The notes under the pieces: model-generated | Told to the model about the DNA's origin: nothing | What the model saw: the letters and a program-made list of their open reading frames with translations, nothing else | Database searches by the model: none | Position numbers and translations under genes: made by a program | Shown: piece after piece, positions 35,113-43,317 of the stretch | Layout: each line of letters begins with the position of its first letter | Position numbering within the stretch: position 1 is the first letter of the stretch | Assembly: GCA_035715725.1 (NCBI GenBank) | Contig: DASTKT010000186.1 | Coordinates: forward strand, 1 to 55,122 | Length of the DNA: 55,122 nt | Source of the DNA: JADGGV01 sp035715725 | Lineage (GTDB): Bacteria; Gemmatimonadota; Gemmatimonadetes; Longimicrobiales; RSA9 | Direction of reading: 5' to 3'

Positions 35113-35736
35113 TTACCGGCTCACCTGCGTCGCGGCCGACCCGAACGGAATGCGGTACGACACCCCCGCGCTCCAGGCCGCATCGAACTGCGTCTTGTCG
35201 AAGCCTGCCAGGTCTCCGCTCACCTCCTTGAGGTCATAGACCCAGCCCTTGCCCTCGACGAAGAGCCCGACGTTGCTCCCCGGGATCGCGTAGCTCACCC
35301 CCAGACCGCCGGTGCCCGCGAACTTCGTCTTGTCGCCGTCCGACGTCCCGACCGGATGCAGCGTCACCGCGCCCGCTCCGACGAACACGTACGGCTTGAG
35401 GCCGTTCGCGGCCGGATACTGCAGCTGGACCGCGCCGTCGTAGAAGAACCGGTTCAGCTCCAGACCGGTGGCGACGTCGTTCTGCTGCAGCTCGTTGCGC
35501 GCGAACGTGAAGTCGCCGCGCACCGCGACGTACCGGTGCACATCCACGCCGACCGTGCCGCCGAGGTTGTAGCCGACCTTCTTGAAATCGGCCGTGCCCG
35601 CGTCGTTCAGGTCGGTCAGCGAGTTGAACCCGCCGCCCCGCACCGAAATCCCTACCCCCTTCTCCTGAGCACTCACTGGCTGCCCAAAGGCCAGACCGAG
35701 GACCAACGCACCAAGAACCCGCGCATGCCACGACAT
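35113..35736 (-). CDS. Outer membrane beta-barrel protein
   Basis: A 207-residue OmpA/OmpW-like small barrel: signal peptide (VLGALVLGLAFGQPVSAQ), alternating strands (GVGISVRGGGFNSL, YNLGGTVGVDVHRYVAVRGDFTF, YVFVGAGAVTLH) and a C-terminal strand SAGVSYRIPFG. Function is unknown; it may be a porin-like or structural protein. The ATG at 35736 has AAGGAG upstream and starts the signal peptide. It is transcribed from a promoter carrying a MarR-type palindrome, so it is probably a target of the adjacent MarR regulator, perhaps co-regulated with the efflux pump. Confidence 0.85.
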   Translation of the reverse strand: MSWHARVLGALVLGLAFGQPVSAQEKGVGISVRGGGFNSLTDLNDAGTADFKKVGYNLGGTVGVDVHRYVAVRGDFTFARNELQQNDVATGLELNRFFYDGAVQLQYPAANGLKPYVFVGAGAVTLHPVGTSDGDKTKFAGTGGLGVSYAIPGSNVGLFVEGKGWVYDLKEVSGDLAGFDKTQFDAAWSAGVSYRIPFGSAATQVSR

Positions 35737-35848
35737 GGTTGTCTCCTTGTGCTCCCTCTGCGGCGCCGCCTCGCGCGGCGCCATTTGCGTGGATCGGCCA
35801 CGCACCGTTGCGCCGCGGCTGAAGCGGCGTAACTTGTTCATTTCTCGA

Positions 35849-35890
35849 TGGTTAAGCATCTTATGATACATGCCTTAACCAGTTGGGCAA
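35849..35890 (-). promoter_or_regulatory. Promoter and MarR-type operator of the barrel gene
   Basis: Minus-strand TTGCCC (35890-35885), 16-bp spacer, TATCAT (35868-35863). Inverted repeat TGGTTAAG (35849-35856) / CTTAACCA (35874-35881) straddles the -10. Its TGGTT(A/C)A half-site recurs at the start of the neighbouring marR gene. Confidence 0.6.
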
Positions 35891-35895
35891 AAAAA

Positions 35896-36357
35896 TTACT
35901 CCTGGATCCGGGCCAGCAGGCGCCCCAGCTCCGCCCGCTCGGCGGCGCTGAACGAGGCCGCGAACTGCGCGCGGACGGCATTGATCTGGGTCGCACCCTC
36001 CTCCACCAGAGCGAGTCCCGCGGGCGTGATCTCCGCTCGCACCCCGCGCCGGTCCGCGGGATCGTCCACCCGGCGCACCAGCCCTTCCGCCTCCAGTCGA
36101 TCGATCAACTGCGTGATGTTGGAGCGGGCACACTGCTGACAGTCCGCCAGCACGCGCAGGCTGACGGGCGCCTCCGCGTCCCGGAGGCACCTGAGCAGCT
36201 CGTATTTCGGATAGGAAAGCCCGACCCGGGCCAGCGCCTGCGCGATCCGCGCGTAGAGCTGATCGGCCGCCTCGAGGAAGGCGAACAGCGTCGCTCCGGC
36301 TTCCGCCGGTGCCGGGTCCCGGGGAGGGTCCCGCTGGTCGCCCGTGAACTGGTTCAT
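35896..36357 (-). CDS. MarR-family transcriptional regulator
   Basis: A 153-residue MarR protein: dimerising N-terminal helix (ATLFAFLEAADQLYARIAQAL), winged HTH (SLRVLADCQQCARSNITQLIDRLEAEG) and the wing motif DPADRRGVRAEITPAG. Two Cys (QQC and upstream DC) lie in the recognition region, which could allow redox sensing as in OhrR-like relatives. It is likely autoregulated and controls the barrel gene. The ATG at 36357 matches the family length; the predicted transcription start coincides with it. The stop is followed by seven T on the coding strand. Confidence 0.88.
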   Translation of the reverse strand: MNQFTGDQRDPPRDPAPAEAGATLFAFLEAADQLYARIAQALARVGLSYPKYELLRCLRDAEAPVSLRVLADCQQCARSNITQLIDRLEAEGLVRRVDDPADRRGVRAEITPAGLALVEEGATQINAVRAQFAASFSAAERAELGRLLARIQE

Positions 36358-36392
36358 GGCTGAACCATAAAGCGCCGCACCACTACCGTCAA
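36350..36392 (-). promoter_or_regulatory. marR promoter with operator; predicted leaderless
   Basis: Minus-strand TTGACG (36392-36387), exactly 17 bp, TATGGT (36369-36364). TGGTTCA-TGGC-TGAACCA, a perfect 7-4-7 palindrome (36350-36367), covers the -10 and the start codon. The expected start point falls on or next to the ATG at 36357. Confidence 0.65.
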
Positions 36393-36476
36393 GGGGCGGC
36401 ACCCGAGACCAACGCCCAGACCGTTTGCATCGTCGAGGCGTTGGCCCTCCTCTCCCGGTGTATCGTCGCGTCCCGC

Positions 36477-37640
36477 TCAACGCGTCCGCTCCGCCGACCC
36501 CGGCCTCACCCCCTCGTACCGCGCCCGCGGCCGGATGAGCTGGCCCGTGCCGGCCTGCTCGAGCGCGTGCGCCGCCCAGCCGACGCTCCGCCCCAGCGCG
36601 AACAGGGAGAACGGCGCATCCGCGGGGAGCCCGTGCAGCCGGGCGAGCGCCAGCAGCGCGAAGTCCACGTTCGGGCGCGCGCCGGTCGCGGCGCCCCCCG
36701 CGTCCCGAAGCGACGCGAGCGTCTCATCGAGCTCGACCGTCGCCAGGAGCGCCTCCGCCCGCGGATCCCCGTGCGGGTAGAGCGGGTGGCCGAACCCGGG
36801 GAGCGGCAGGTCGCGGTTCAGCCAGCGCTCCGCCGCCGCCTCGCTTCCCAGCCGCGCCGCGTCCTCGACGAGTGCCGCCACCGCCTCCGCCGCGCCCCCG
36901 TGTCTCGGACCCGACAACGCCGCCAGCCCCGCCAGCAGGCAGGCCGCGATCGACGCCCCCGTCGACGCCGCGACCCGCGCCGCGAAGCTCGAGGCGTTCA
37001 GCTCGTGGTCGGCGGCGAGGACCAGCGCCCGGCGCATGGCGTCCGCCGCACGGTCGTCCACCCGCCAGCCGCGCGCCAGGCGCACGTGCACCGGCGCCTC
37101 CCCCTCGGCCGCCCCCAGTGCGCGGGCCAGCGCCGCCACCGCCTCGGCCGCATCCACGCGCAGGATCCCCACCGGACGCCCGAGCGTCGGGCGACCGGCG
37201 GCAGCCAGCCCGGCCAGCGTCGAGAACGCCGCCGCACGGCGCCCCCCGACGCCCTCGCCCGGCGGGAGCGCCGAGGTCAGCCGGACCTCGTCCTCCGCTC
37301 CCCAGAGCAGCGCCGCCGTCCGCTCCAGCGTCCAGCTCTCGGCCAGACCCGCCGCGTCCTCCCCGCGATAGATCAGCCGGCCGTCGATCACGGTCGAGAT
37401 CGACGTCGAGATCGACGGCTCGCCCCACGCCATCGCGCTCGCCGCGACGGCCGTGAGGCGCCGGCCCCGCGAGCGCCGCCGGGCGAGCGCGTCGATGTCC
37501 TCGGCGCTGTACAGGCTGCGGCGCGGGTCGTCCGGGTCCGGCCGGCTCCCGATCCGCCCCCGGCTCACGTACGCGTAGAGTGTCTGCGGCCGCACGCCGA
37601 GCCGTGCGAGTGCTTCGCTCCGATCGACCCAGGCACTCAT
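36477..37640 (-). CDS. Citrate synthase-family protein with N-terminal HTH
   Basis: A 387-residue protein. Residues ~1-60 look like a MerR/AlpA-type helix-turn-helix (SEALARLGVRPQTLYAYVSRG...SLYSAEDIDALARRR). The rest is a citrate synthase core with catalytic-type residues His247 (GPRHGG), His285 (GFGH) and Asp326 (NVDF), plus DHELNASSF. It could be an enzyme, a regulator or both. It is divergent from a second citrate synthase 78 bp away, and such pairs may form heteromers. The ATG at 37640 begins the HTH; an upstream TTG is less likely. Confidence 0.85.
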   Translation of the reverse strand: MSAWVDRSEALARLGVRPQTLYAYVSRGRIGSRPDPDDPRRSLYSAEDIDALARRRSRGRRLTAVAASAMAWGEPSISTSISTVIDGRLIYRGEDAAGLAESWTLERTAALLWGAEDEVRLTSALPPGEGVGGRRAAAFSTLAGLAAAGRPTLGRPVGILRVDAAEAVAALARALGAAEGEAPVHVRLARGWRVDDRAADAMRRALVLAADHELNASSFAARVAASTGASIAACLLAGLAALSGPRHGGAAEAVAALVEDAARLGSEAAAERWLNRDLPLPGFGHPLYPHGDPRAEALLATVELDETLASLRDAGGAATGARPNVDFALLALARLHGLPADAPFSLFALGRSVGWAAHALEQAGTGQLIRPRARYEGVRPGSAERTR

Positions 37641-37718
37641 ATGGACTTTGTTGATCAAGATTGACGATACCCCGCCCCATCATCATCCTCCGGAACGGTC
37701 ACGTCAAGGAGGAAACCC
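37641..37718. promoter_or_regulatory. Divergent promoter of the citrate synthase pair
   Basis: This 78-bp gap must drive both genes. A perfect TTGATCAA palindrome lies at 37651-37658 next to the HTH gene start, a possible site for its own HTH domain. AAGGAGG precedes the plus-strand start. Confidence 0.4.
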
Positions 37719-38888
37719 ATGATCGATGGACTCGAGAACGTGGTGGCGGCGGAGACGGTGCTCTCCGAGGTGGACGGTGCCGCGGGGCGCCTGGTCATCC
37801 GCGGCCACGCCGTGGAGGCGCTCGCCGGCCGGGCGAGCTTCGCCGAGGTGGTGCACCTGCTCTTCCAGGACTTCTTCCAGGATCTACCCGACGGAGCTGC
37901 GCTGGAGGCCGCGCTCGGGGAGGCGCGGCGGGAGGTGTTCGCGCGCTGCGGGCCACTCCTCCCGGCGCTGGCCGAGCTGGACGTGTACGACGGCGTGCGC
38001 GCCGGCGTGGCGCTGCTGCCGGATGGCGAGACGCTGGCGGACGCCGTGCGGCTGCTCGCGGCGCCCGCCGTGCTGACGCCGGCGCTCCTGCGCCTGCGCG
38101 AGGGACGCGACGCGGTGGAGCCGGACCCATCGAGCGGTCATGCCGCCGACATCCTGCGGATGCTGGCGGGCGCGCCCGCCTCCCCCGCCCCGGCCGCGGC
38201 GCTCGACACGTATCTCGTCACGGTGTGCGACCATGGCCTGAACGCCTCGACGTTCACGGCGCGGGTGGTCGCCTCGACGCGCGCCGGACTCGCGTCCTCC
38301 GTCCTGGCGGGGCTGAGCGCGCTGAAGGGCCCGCTCCACGGCGGCGCGCCGGGCCCCGTCATCGAGATGCTGGACGAGATCGCGGCGCACGGCGACGCTC
38401 ACGCGTGGCTCCGGGACCGGGTCGCTCGCGGCGAGCGGCTCATGGGCTTCGGCCACCGGATCTACCGTGTGCGGGATCCGCGCGCGGATGCGCTGAAGCG
38501 GGCGGTGCGGCGGCTCGGCGACGAAACCACGCATCGGCGCGTGGCGGAGCGGCTCGCGTTCGCCGAGCGCGTGGAGCAGGCCGCGCTCGACGTGCTGCGC
38601 GCGGCGAAGCCGGGACGATCGCTCCAGACGAACGTGGAGTTCTACACCGCGCTCCTGCTGGAAGCCGTGGGCTTCCCGGCGCCGGCGTTCACCTGCGTCT
38701 TCGCGATGAGCCGCGTGGCCGGCTGGATCGCCCACGCCCGCGAGCAGCAGGCGACGGGGCGGCTCATCCGGCCGCAGTCTCGCTACATCGGCCCCGCGCC
38801 GGACGGGCGGCGCCCGGACCGCGCTCCCGCACTCGAGCGCGCCCGGCCGAACGAGCGGGCAAACGAGCATTCTCGTTGGGAAACCTAG
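37719..38888 (+). CDS. Citrate/methylcitrate synthase
   Basis: A 389-residue citrate synthase-family enzyme (acetyl-CoA or propionyl-CoA plus oxaloacetate). Visible sites are DHGLNASTF (His172), GPLHGG (His207), GFGHRIYRVRDPRAD (His246) and RPQSRYIG near the C-terminus. The usual catalytic Asp in NVDF is Glu307 (NVEFYT) here, while the divergent HTH paralogue keeps Asp. The tail after YIGP is long, Arg/Pro-rich and probably disordered. The ATG has a strong AAGGAGG. Which of the two supplies main citrate synthase activity cannot be told from the window. Confidence 0.85.
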   Translation: MIDGLENVVAAETVLSEVDGAAGRLVIRGHAVEALAGRASFAEVVHLLFQDFFQDLPDGAALEAALGEARREVFARCGPLLPALAELDVYDGVRAGVALLPDGETLADAVRLLAAPAVLTPALLRLREGRDAVEPDPSSGHAADILRMLAGAPASPAPAAALDTYLVTVCDHGLNASTFTARVVASTRAGLASSVLAGLSALKGPLHGGAPGPVIEMLDEIAAHGDAHAWLRDRVARGERLMGFGHRIYRVRDPRADALKRAVRRLGDETTHRRVAERLAFAERVEQAALDVLRAAKPGRSLQTNVEFYTALLLEAVGFPAPAFTCVFAMSRVAGWIAHAREQQATGRLIRPQSRYIGPAPDGRRPDRAPALERARPNERANEHSRWET

Positions 38889-38946
38889 GAATGGGAAATG
38901 CGACGCGGCGACCGGCGCTCACCCGTACTCTCCCACGGAGGCCGCC

Positions 38947-39444
38947 ATGAAGAGCCACGCGCGTATCGGCGATCATCCACTGCACCCGCTGCTGATCGTC
39001 ATCCCGGCCGGAACGTTCGTCGCCGCGCTGGCGTTCGACGTCGTCTACCTCCTCAGCGACAATCCGATCTGGTGGCAGGGCACGAAGCCGCTGATGCTGG
39101 TCGGCGTCATCGGCGCGCTGATCGCCGCGGTCCCGGGGCTGATCGACCTGATCGGCGTGGTGCCGAAGCAGGGCGCGACGCGGATCGGGGTGACGCACAT
39201 GGTGCTGATGCTGATCGCGGTCGCGCTCTTCGCCTGGAACGACTACCTGCGCTGGGACGCCGCGGCCCCGCCTCCTCCAACCCGCACGTATCTCGGCTTC
39301 TGGCTCTCGCTCGTGGCCGTCGTGCTGCTCGGCATCGCGGGGTGGCTCGGCGGGAAGATGGTCTTCGAGTACCACGTCGCCGTGCTGGAGCATCCGGAGG
39401 CCAAGGACCCGTGGCCGGGGCCCGTGCAGCAGGCCGCCGACTGA
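38947..39444 (+). CDS. DUF2231 membrane protein
   Basis: A 165-residue protein with the DUF2231 signature: HPLHPLLIVIPAGTFVAALAFD at the N-terminus, and four membrane helices (about 12-36, 47-70, 80-97, 118-136). Family members are small inner-membrane proteins of unknown function, some annotated as haem or redox associated. CGGAGG precedes the ATG. It is 58 bp downstream of the citrate synthase on the same strand and may share its transcript. Confidence 0.85.
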   Translation: MKSHARIGDHPLHPLLIVIPAGTFVAALAFDVVYLLSDNPIWWQGTKPLMLVGVIGALIAAVPGLIDLIGVVPKQGATRIGVTHMVLMLIAVALFAWNDYLRWDAAAPPPPTRTYLGFWLSLVAVVLLGIAGWLGGKMVFEYHVAVLEHPEAKDPWPGPVQQAAD

Positions 39445-39686
39445 CGCCGCGCAAGGCAGACCGAAGCGGCCGAGGCACGACACCGCCTCCCTCGAAGCGG
39501 TGAAGAAGCGCGCGGGCCGAGGGCCGGCCGCCGCCCCGCCGCCGCACGTCGCCACGCGCACGGACCTCCCGCGCGGCGGCGCGGCGGCTTCGGCACGCAC
39601 GGGCGCCGGCGCTTGCGCCGACCCCGGGCGACGACGTATCTCCCGCCGCGGATTTCACGCTCACTCGTCGCCTCCCAGGGAGCCCG
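39445..39686. other. Gap before the small ORF and serine hydrolase
   Basis: This 242-bp GC-rich stretch has no supported gene. It probably contains the promoter for the serine hydrolase transcript, but no clear -35/-10 pair was found. Confidence 0.4.
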
Positions 39687-39782
39687 ATGGCGGACATGAA
39701 GCCGGACGCGCCCGGCATGGACGGCGTCCGGCCCCGCCACGGGGACGGGCTGGGCCGGACCGGCGACGATCCACGGAAGTAG
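39687..39782 (+). CDS. Possible 31-residue leader ORF before the serine hydrolase
   Basis: ATG with AGGGAG 7 bases upstream opens a 31-codon ORF (begins MADMKPDAPGMDG, ends DDPRK) whose TAG lies 4 bases before the serine hydrolase ATG. The product is hydrophilic and rich in Asp, Pro, Gly and Arg; it has no recognised family. The ribosome binding site and tight spacing suggest translation and coupling, perhaps as a regulatory leader. It could also be a chance ORF. Confidence 0.35.
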   Translation: MADMKPDAPGMDGVRPRHGDGLGRTGDDPRK

Positions 39783-39786
39783 CGAG

Positions 39787-41073
39787 ATGATCAACCGGAG
39801 TCTGCGCGCCGCCGTCGCGGCGACCGCGTGCGTGGTCGCGACCGCCTCCTGCGCCGCGCACGCGAAGCCCGCCCTCCCCACCGCCAGCCCCGAGGCGCTC
39901 GGCCTCTCGCCCGCGGCGCTCGACCGGATCGCCCCCGCGCTCCAGGCGTTCGTCGACTCCGGGAAGGTGGCCGGGATCTACGCCGTGATCGCCCGGCACG
40001 GCCGGATCGGATACGAGCGGACCTTCGGCTGGATGGACGTGGCGCGCCGCGAGCCCATGCGCCGCGACGCGATCTTCCACATCTACTCGATGACGAAGCC
40101 GGTCACCGCCGTCGGCATCCTCCGCCTGGTCGACGAGGGGAGGCTCCGGCTCGACGACCCGGTATCGAAGTACATCCCGGCGTTCGCGCACGTGAAGGTG
40201 TTCGCCGGCGGGACGGCGGACGCGCCGATCCTGAAGGACCCGGACTCGCCGATCACCGTCCGCCAGCTCCTGAACCACACGTCGGGGCTCGCGTACGGCC
40301 TCACCGCCGGGCCGGTGGACACGATCTTCACCCGCGCGAAGCTCTACGACGCGAGCCGCACCGTCGAGCAGTTCGCCGACAGCCTCGCCCGCATCCCGCT
40401 CCTCTTCTCGCCCGGCACGCGGTGGAGCTACAGCTCCGGGCTCGACCTGGCGGGGCGGGTGATCGAGGTCGCCTCCGGCCAGCCGCTCGACCGCTTCCTC
40501 GCGGAGCAGGTCTTCCGGCCGCTCGGCATGCGCGACACCGGCTTCCGCATCCGCCCGGACATGCGCGGCCGCCTCGCCACCGTCTACACGCACGACCCGG
40601 ACGGCACGCTCCGGCCGCTCGGCACGGACGGGCTCATGGCGATGTTCGAGCCGGGGGCGCGCTTCCTCTGGGGGAGCGGCGGACTGCTCTCGACGCCCGA
40701 CGACTTCCTCCGCTTCGCGCAGATGCTGCTGAACGGCGGCACCTTCGGCGGGGCCCGCATCCTCCGCCCCGAGAGCGTCGCGCTCATGACGCACAACACG
40801 CTGCCGCCGGAGCTGACCCCGGTCGCGTACCCGGCGCTGAGCGACACGACCTACGGCTTCGGCCTCGGCGTCGCCGTCAAGGTCGATACGGCCGGTGCCT
40901 CGCGCCCGGGGCCAGCCGGCATCTTCCGCTGGTCGGGGTACCTCGGCACGTACTTCTGGGTGGATCCGGCGAACGACCTGATCGCCATGGTCTGGACGCA
41001 GCACTCGCCCGGGAGCCGCTACCCGCTCGAGGCGACCTTCCAGAAGCTGGTCTACTCCGCGCTGGTGCCGTAG
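39787..41073 (+). CDS. Secreted serine hydrolase (class C beta-lactamase/EstB family)
   Basis: A 428-residue beta-lactamase-fold hydrolase. The signal peptide ends near ATASCAAH, where Cys22 could be a lipobox Cys. The SxxK pair is Ser101-Met-Thr-Lys104 (IYSMTKP), followed by YSS at 215-217 in place of YxN and an SGYLG element in place of KTG. The PTASPEALGLSP start and the NHTSGLAYG stretch are typical of the esterase/DD-peptidase-like branch rather than true AmpC, so ester or peptide hydrolysis is more likely than antibiotic resistance. Confidence 0.88.
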   Translation: MINRSLRAAVAATACVVATASCAAHAKPALPTASPEALGLSPAALDRIAPALQAFVDSGKVAGIYAVIARHGRIGYERTFGWMDVARREPMRRDAIFHIYSMTKPVTAVGILRLVDEGRLRLDDPVSKYIPAFAHVKVFAGGTADAPILKDPDSPITVRQLLNHTSGLAYGLTAGPVDTIFTRAKLYDASRTVEQFADSLARIPLLFSPGTRWSYSSGLDLAGRVIEVASGQPLDRFLAEQVFRPLGMRDTGFRIRPDMRGRLATVYTHDPDGTLRPLGTDGLMAMFEPGARFLWGSGGLLSTPDDFLRFAQMLLNGGTFGGARILRPESVALMTHNTLPPELTPVAYPALSDTTYGFGLGVAVKVDTAGASRPGPAGIFRWSGYLGTYFWVDPANDLIAMVWTQHSPGSRYPLEATFQKLVYSALVP

Positions 41074-41097
41074 GGGGACCCGGCGAACTCGGTCCCG

Positions 41098-41232
41098 CCT
41101 CCACCTCCGCACCCGCCTCCGGCAGTTCCCGCATTCGCAGTCGCAGTCGCATTCGCATCCGGCTGTTCCTCGGCCCCACCGCACGGCCCGGGAACAGATC
41201 GGAGGCGGAGGCGGGTGCGGAGGCGGAGGCGG
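41098..41232. repeat. Dispersed hairpin repeat, copy B (GGAGGC hexamers)
   Basis: The left arm (about 41098-41122, CCTCCGCACCCGCCTCC-like) pairs with the right arm (41201-41232, GGAGGC hexamers). Between them are GCATTC-type hexamers (41130-41158) and a core (41161-41200) nearly identical to that of copy A at 966-1007. Like copy A it sits between convergent genes (serine hydrolase and OPT transporter). Confidence 0.7.
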
Positions 41233-41251
41233 TAAAGACCCGAACCTCGCC

Positions 41252-43219
41252 TCAGCCCCGCCCCGTCCGCCTCGCCGCCCTCGACCGCCGCAGCATCCAG
41301 CCGTACAGGAGCGCGATCGCCGCCACGAACGCGAGCACGCCGAGGTATGGCGCGGGCGGGAACGTCTCCGGCACCAGAGCGATCGGCGCGTCCGTCGAGA
41401 GCCCGACGATGAGTCCGGCGTTCAGCACGCCCCAGATGCTCTCGCCGACGATGAGCCCGGAGGCCACGAGCGTGCCCAGCCGCTCCGCGCGCGCCGGGTC
41501 CGGCAGCGTGCTCACCCGCCGGTCGTACCAGTGCGACAGCAGCGCGCCGATGACCACCGCGAACGTGGCCGACATCGGCAGGTAGATCCCGATCCCGACC
41601 GCCAGCGGCGGGATGCGCAGCTTGCGCATCGCGCCCAGCGTCTCGTCGAGCAGGATCAGCCCGACGCCGACGAGCGCGCCGATCCCGATCATCGTCCAGT
41701 CGAGGCCGTGGCCGATCACGCCCTTTGCCAGCGCGGAGATCAGTGTGGCCTGCGGCGCCGGGAGCGGATTCGGCGCGACGACGCCGACGTTCGCCGCGCC
41801 CGCGAACCCGTACGCCTTCGCCAGCAGGTTCAGCACCCACGGGATCACCGCCGCGCCGGCCGCCACGCCCACCATGAGCGCGATCTGCTGCCGCATCGGC
41901 GACGCCCCGACGAGCTGCCCCGTCTTGAGGTCCTGCAGGTTGTCGTTGGAGATCGTCGCGCACGCGAAGACGATCGCCGTGACGAACAGCGCGAACGCGA
42001 CGAGCGCCTGGCTCGTCGCGACCGTCGGCGGCACGGCCAGGCCGAGGATCGACGCGCACACCACGATCGACAGGATGCCGACGCCGGAGATCGGGCTGTT
42101 CGACGCGCCGATCAGCCCCGCCATGTAGCCGCAGATCCCGGCGATGACGAACCCGACGAGCACGACGAACGGCACGGCGATGATCGTGAGCCTCACCGCG
42201 CTCGGCGCGAGCACGGTCGAGCGGGCGAACGTGAACGCCAGCCAGCCGGCGATGACCGCGCACCCGGCGGCGAGCGCGAGGATCCAGGGCGGCGAGAGGT
42301 CGCGGTCGCGGTCGTCGCGCTCGCCCGTGGCCCGGGAGGCCACCAGCGTGCTCACGAGCCCGCCGACGACCGGCTTCACCAGCCGGGCGAGCGTGTAGAT
42401 CGCGGCGACGCCGATCGCGCCCGCGCCGATGAACCGCACCTGCGTGCTCCAGATCGCGCCCGTGTGCGCGGCGAGCGACATCCCGGCCGGGAGCGGCTGG
42501 AGCGAGGTCAGGATCGGCACGGCGATCCCCCACGCGATCACGAGCCCCACGAGCATCGCCATCCCGACCGACAGCCCGACGAGGTGCCCCGCGCCGACGA
42601 GTGCGAGCGACCACGCGAAGTCGTACCCACTCGCGGCCGTCGCGCCGATGCGGAAGAACCCCGAGAGCCCGCCGGCGACGATGCGCGTGCCCGCCAGGAT
42701 CGCGAGCCCCGCCGACGCGACGGAGCCGAGGATCACCGCCACCAGCCCCTCGCGCGCTTCGCCGGTCTCGTCCGTCGTCTCGCCGCGCGTGCCGGAGCCG
42801 ACCTTCAGCACCTCGGCGGCCGCGACGCCCTCGGGGTACGGCAGATCGGACGTCGTGACCAGCGCGCGCCGCAGCGGGATCGTGAACAGCACGCCGAGGA
42901 TGCCGCCGCTCAGGCAGATCAGGAACGACTGCCAGAACGGGAAGCCGGTCCACCAGCCGACGATGACGAGCCCCGGCAGGACGAAGATGATCGCCGAGAG
43001 CGTGCCGGCCGCCGACGCGACCGTCTGCACGATGTTGTTCTCGAGGATCGACGAGTCCTTGACCGCGCTCAGCACGGCCATCGAGATCACCGCCGCCGGG
43101 ATCGACGACGCGAACGTGAGCCCGACCTTCAGGCCGAGATAGATGTTGGCCGCGGTGAAGATCGTCGTGATGAGCGCGCCGAGCACCAGGCCGCGCAGGG
43201 TCAGCTCTTTGGGTTTCAT
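41252..43219 (-). CDS. OPT-family oligopeptide transporter
   Basis: A 655-residue membrane transporter with about 14-16 hydrophobic helices. Family motifs include NIYLGLKVGLTFASSIPAAV near the N-terminus, NNIVQTVASAAGTLS, DLPYPEGVAAAEVLK, GASNSPISGVGI and NDNLQDLKTGQLVGASP. It probably imports oligopeptides (or metal-chelate peptides) with protons. Two secreted M28 peptidases in the window could feed it, but that link is inference. It lies 98 bp downstream of the LolA-like gene on the same strand. Confidence 0.92.
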   Translation of the reverse strand: MKPKELTLRGLVLGALITTIFTAANIYLGLKVGLTFASSIPAAVISMAVLSAVKDSSILENNIVQTVASAAGTLSAIIFVLPGLVIVGWWTGFPFWQSFLICLSGGILGVLFTIPLRRALVTTSDLPYPEGVAAAEVLKVGSGTRGETTDETGEAREGLVAVILGSVASAGLAILAGTRIVAGGLSGFFRIGATAASGYDFAWSLALVGAGHLVGLSVGMAMLVGLVIAWGIAVPILTSLQPLPAGMSLAAHTGAIWSTQVRFIGAGAIGVAAIYTLARLVKPVVGGLVSTLVASRATGERDDRDRDLSPPWILALAAGCAVIAGWLAFTFARSTVLAPSAVRLTIIAVPFVVLVGFVIAGICGYMAGLIGASNSPISGVGILSIVVCASILGLAVPPTVATSQALVAFALFVTAIVFACATISNDNLQDLKTGQLVGASPMRQQIALMVGVAAGAAVIPWVLNLLAKAYGFAGAANVGVVAPNPLPAPQATLISALAKGVIGHGLDWTMIGIGALVGVGLILLDETLGAMRKLRIPPLAVGIGIYLPMSATFAVVIGALLSHWYDRRVSTLPDPARAERLGTLVASGLIVGESIWGVLNAGLIVGLSTDAPIALVPETFPPAPYLGVLAFVAAIALLYGWMLRRSRAARRTGRG

Positions 43220-43317
43220 GCGGCCGGACTCCCGTCGTCGGAGTGAGTCGGGGCGAGTACCGGCGGCGAGATCGGGCCGGCGGACCCGGCCACGTTCGCC
43301 GCCGCTCCCTGGAGCGC

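Noticed and set aside
35737..35871. Longer start for the outer-membrane barrel gene
   Set aside because: The extra residues would precede a clear signal peptide with its own AAGGAG, and overlap the promoter and operator.
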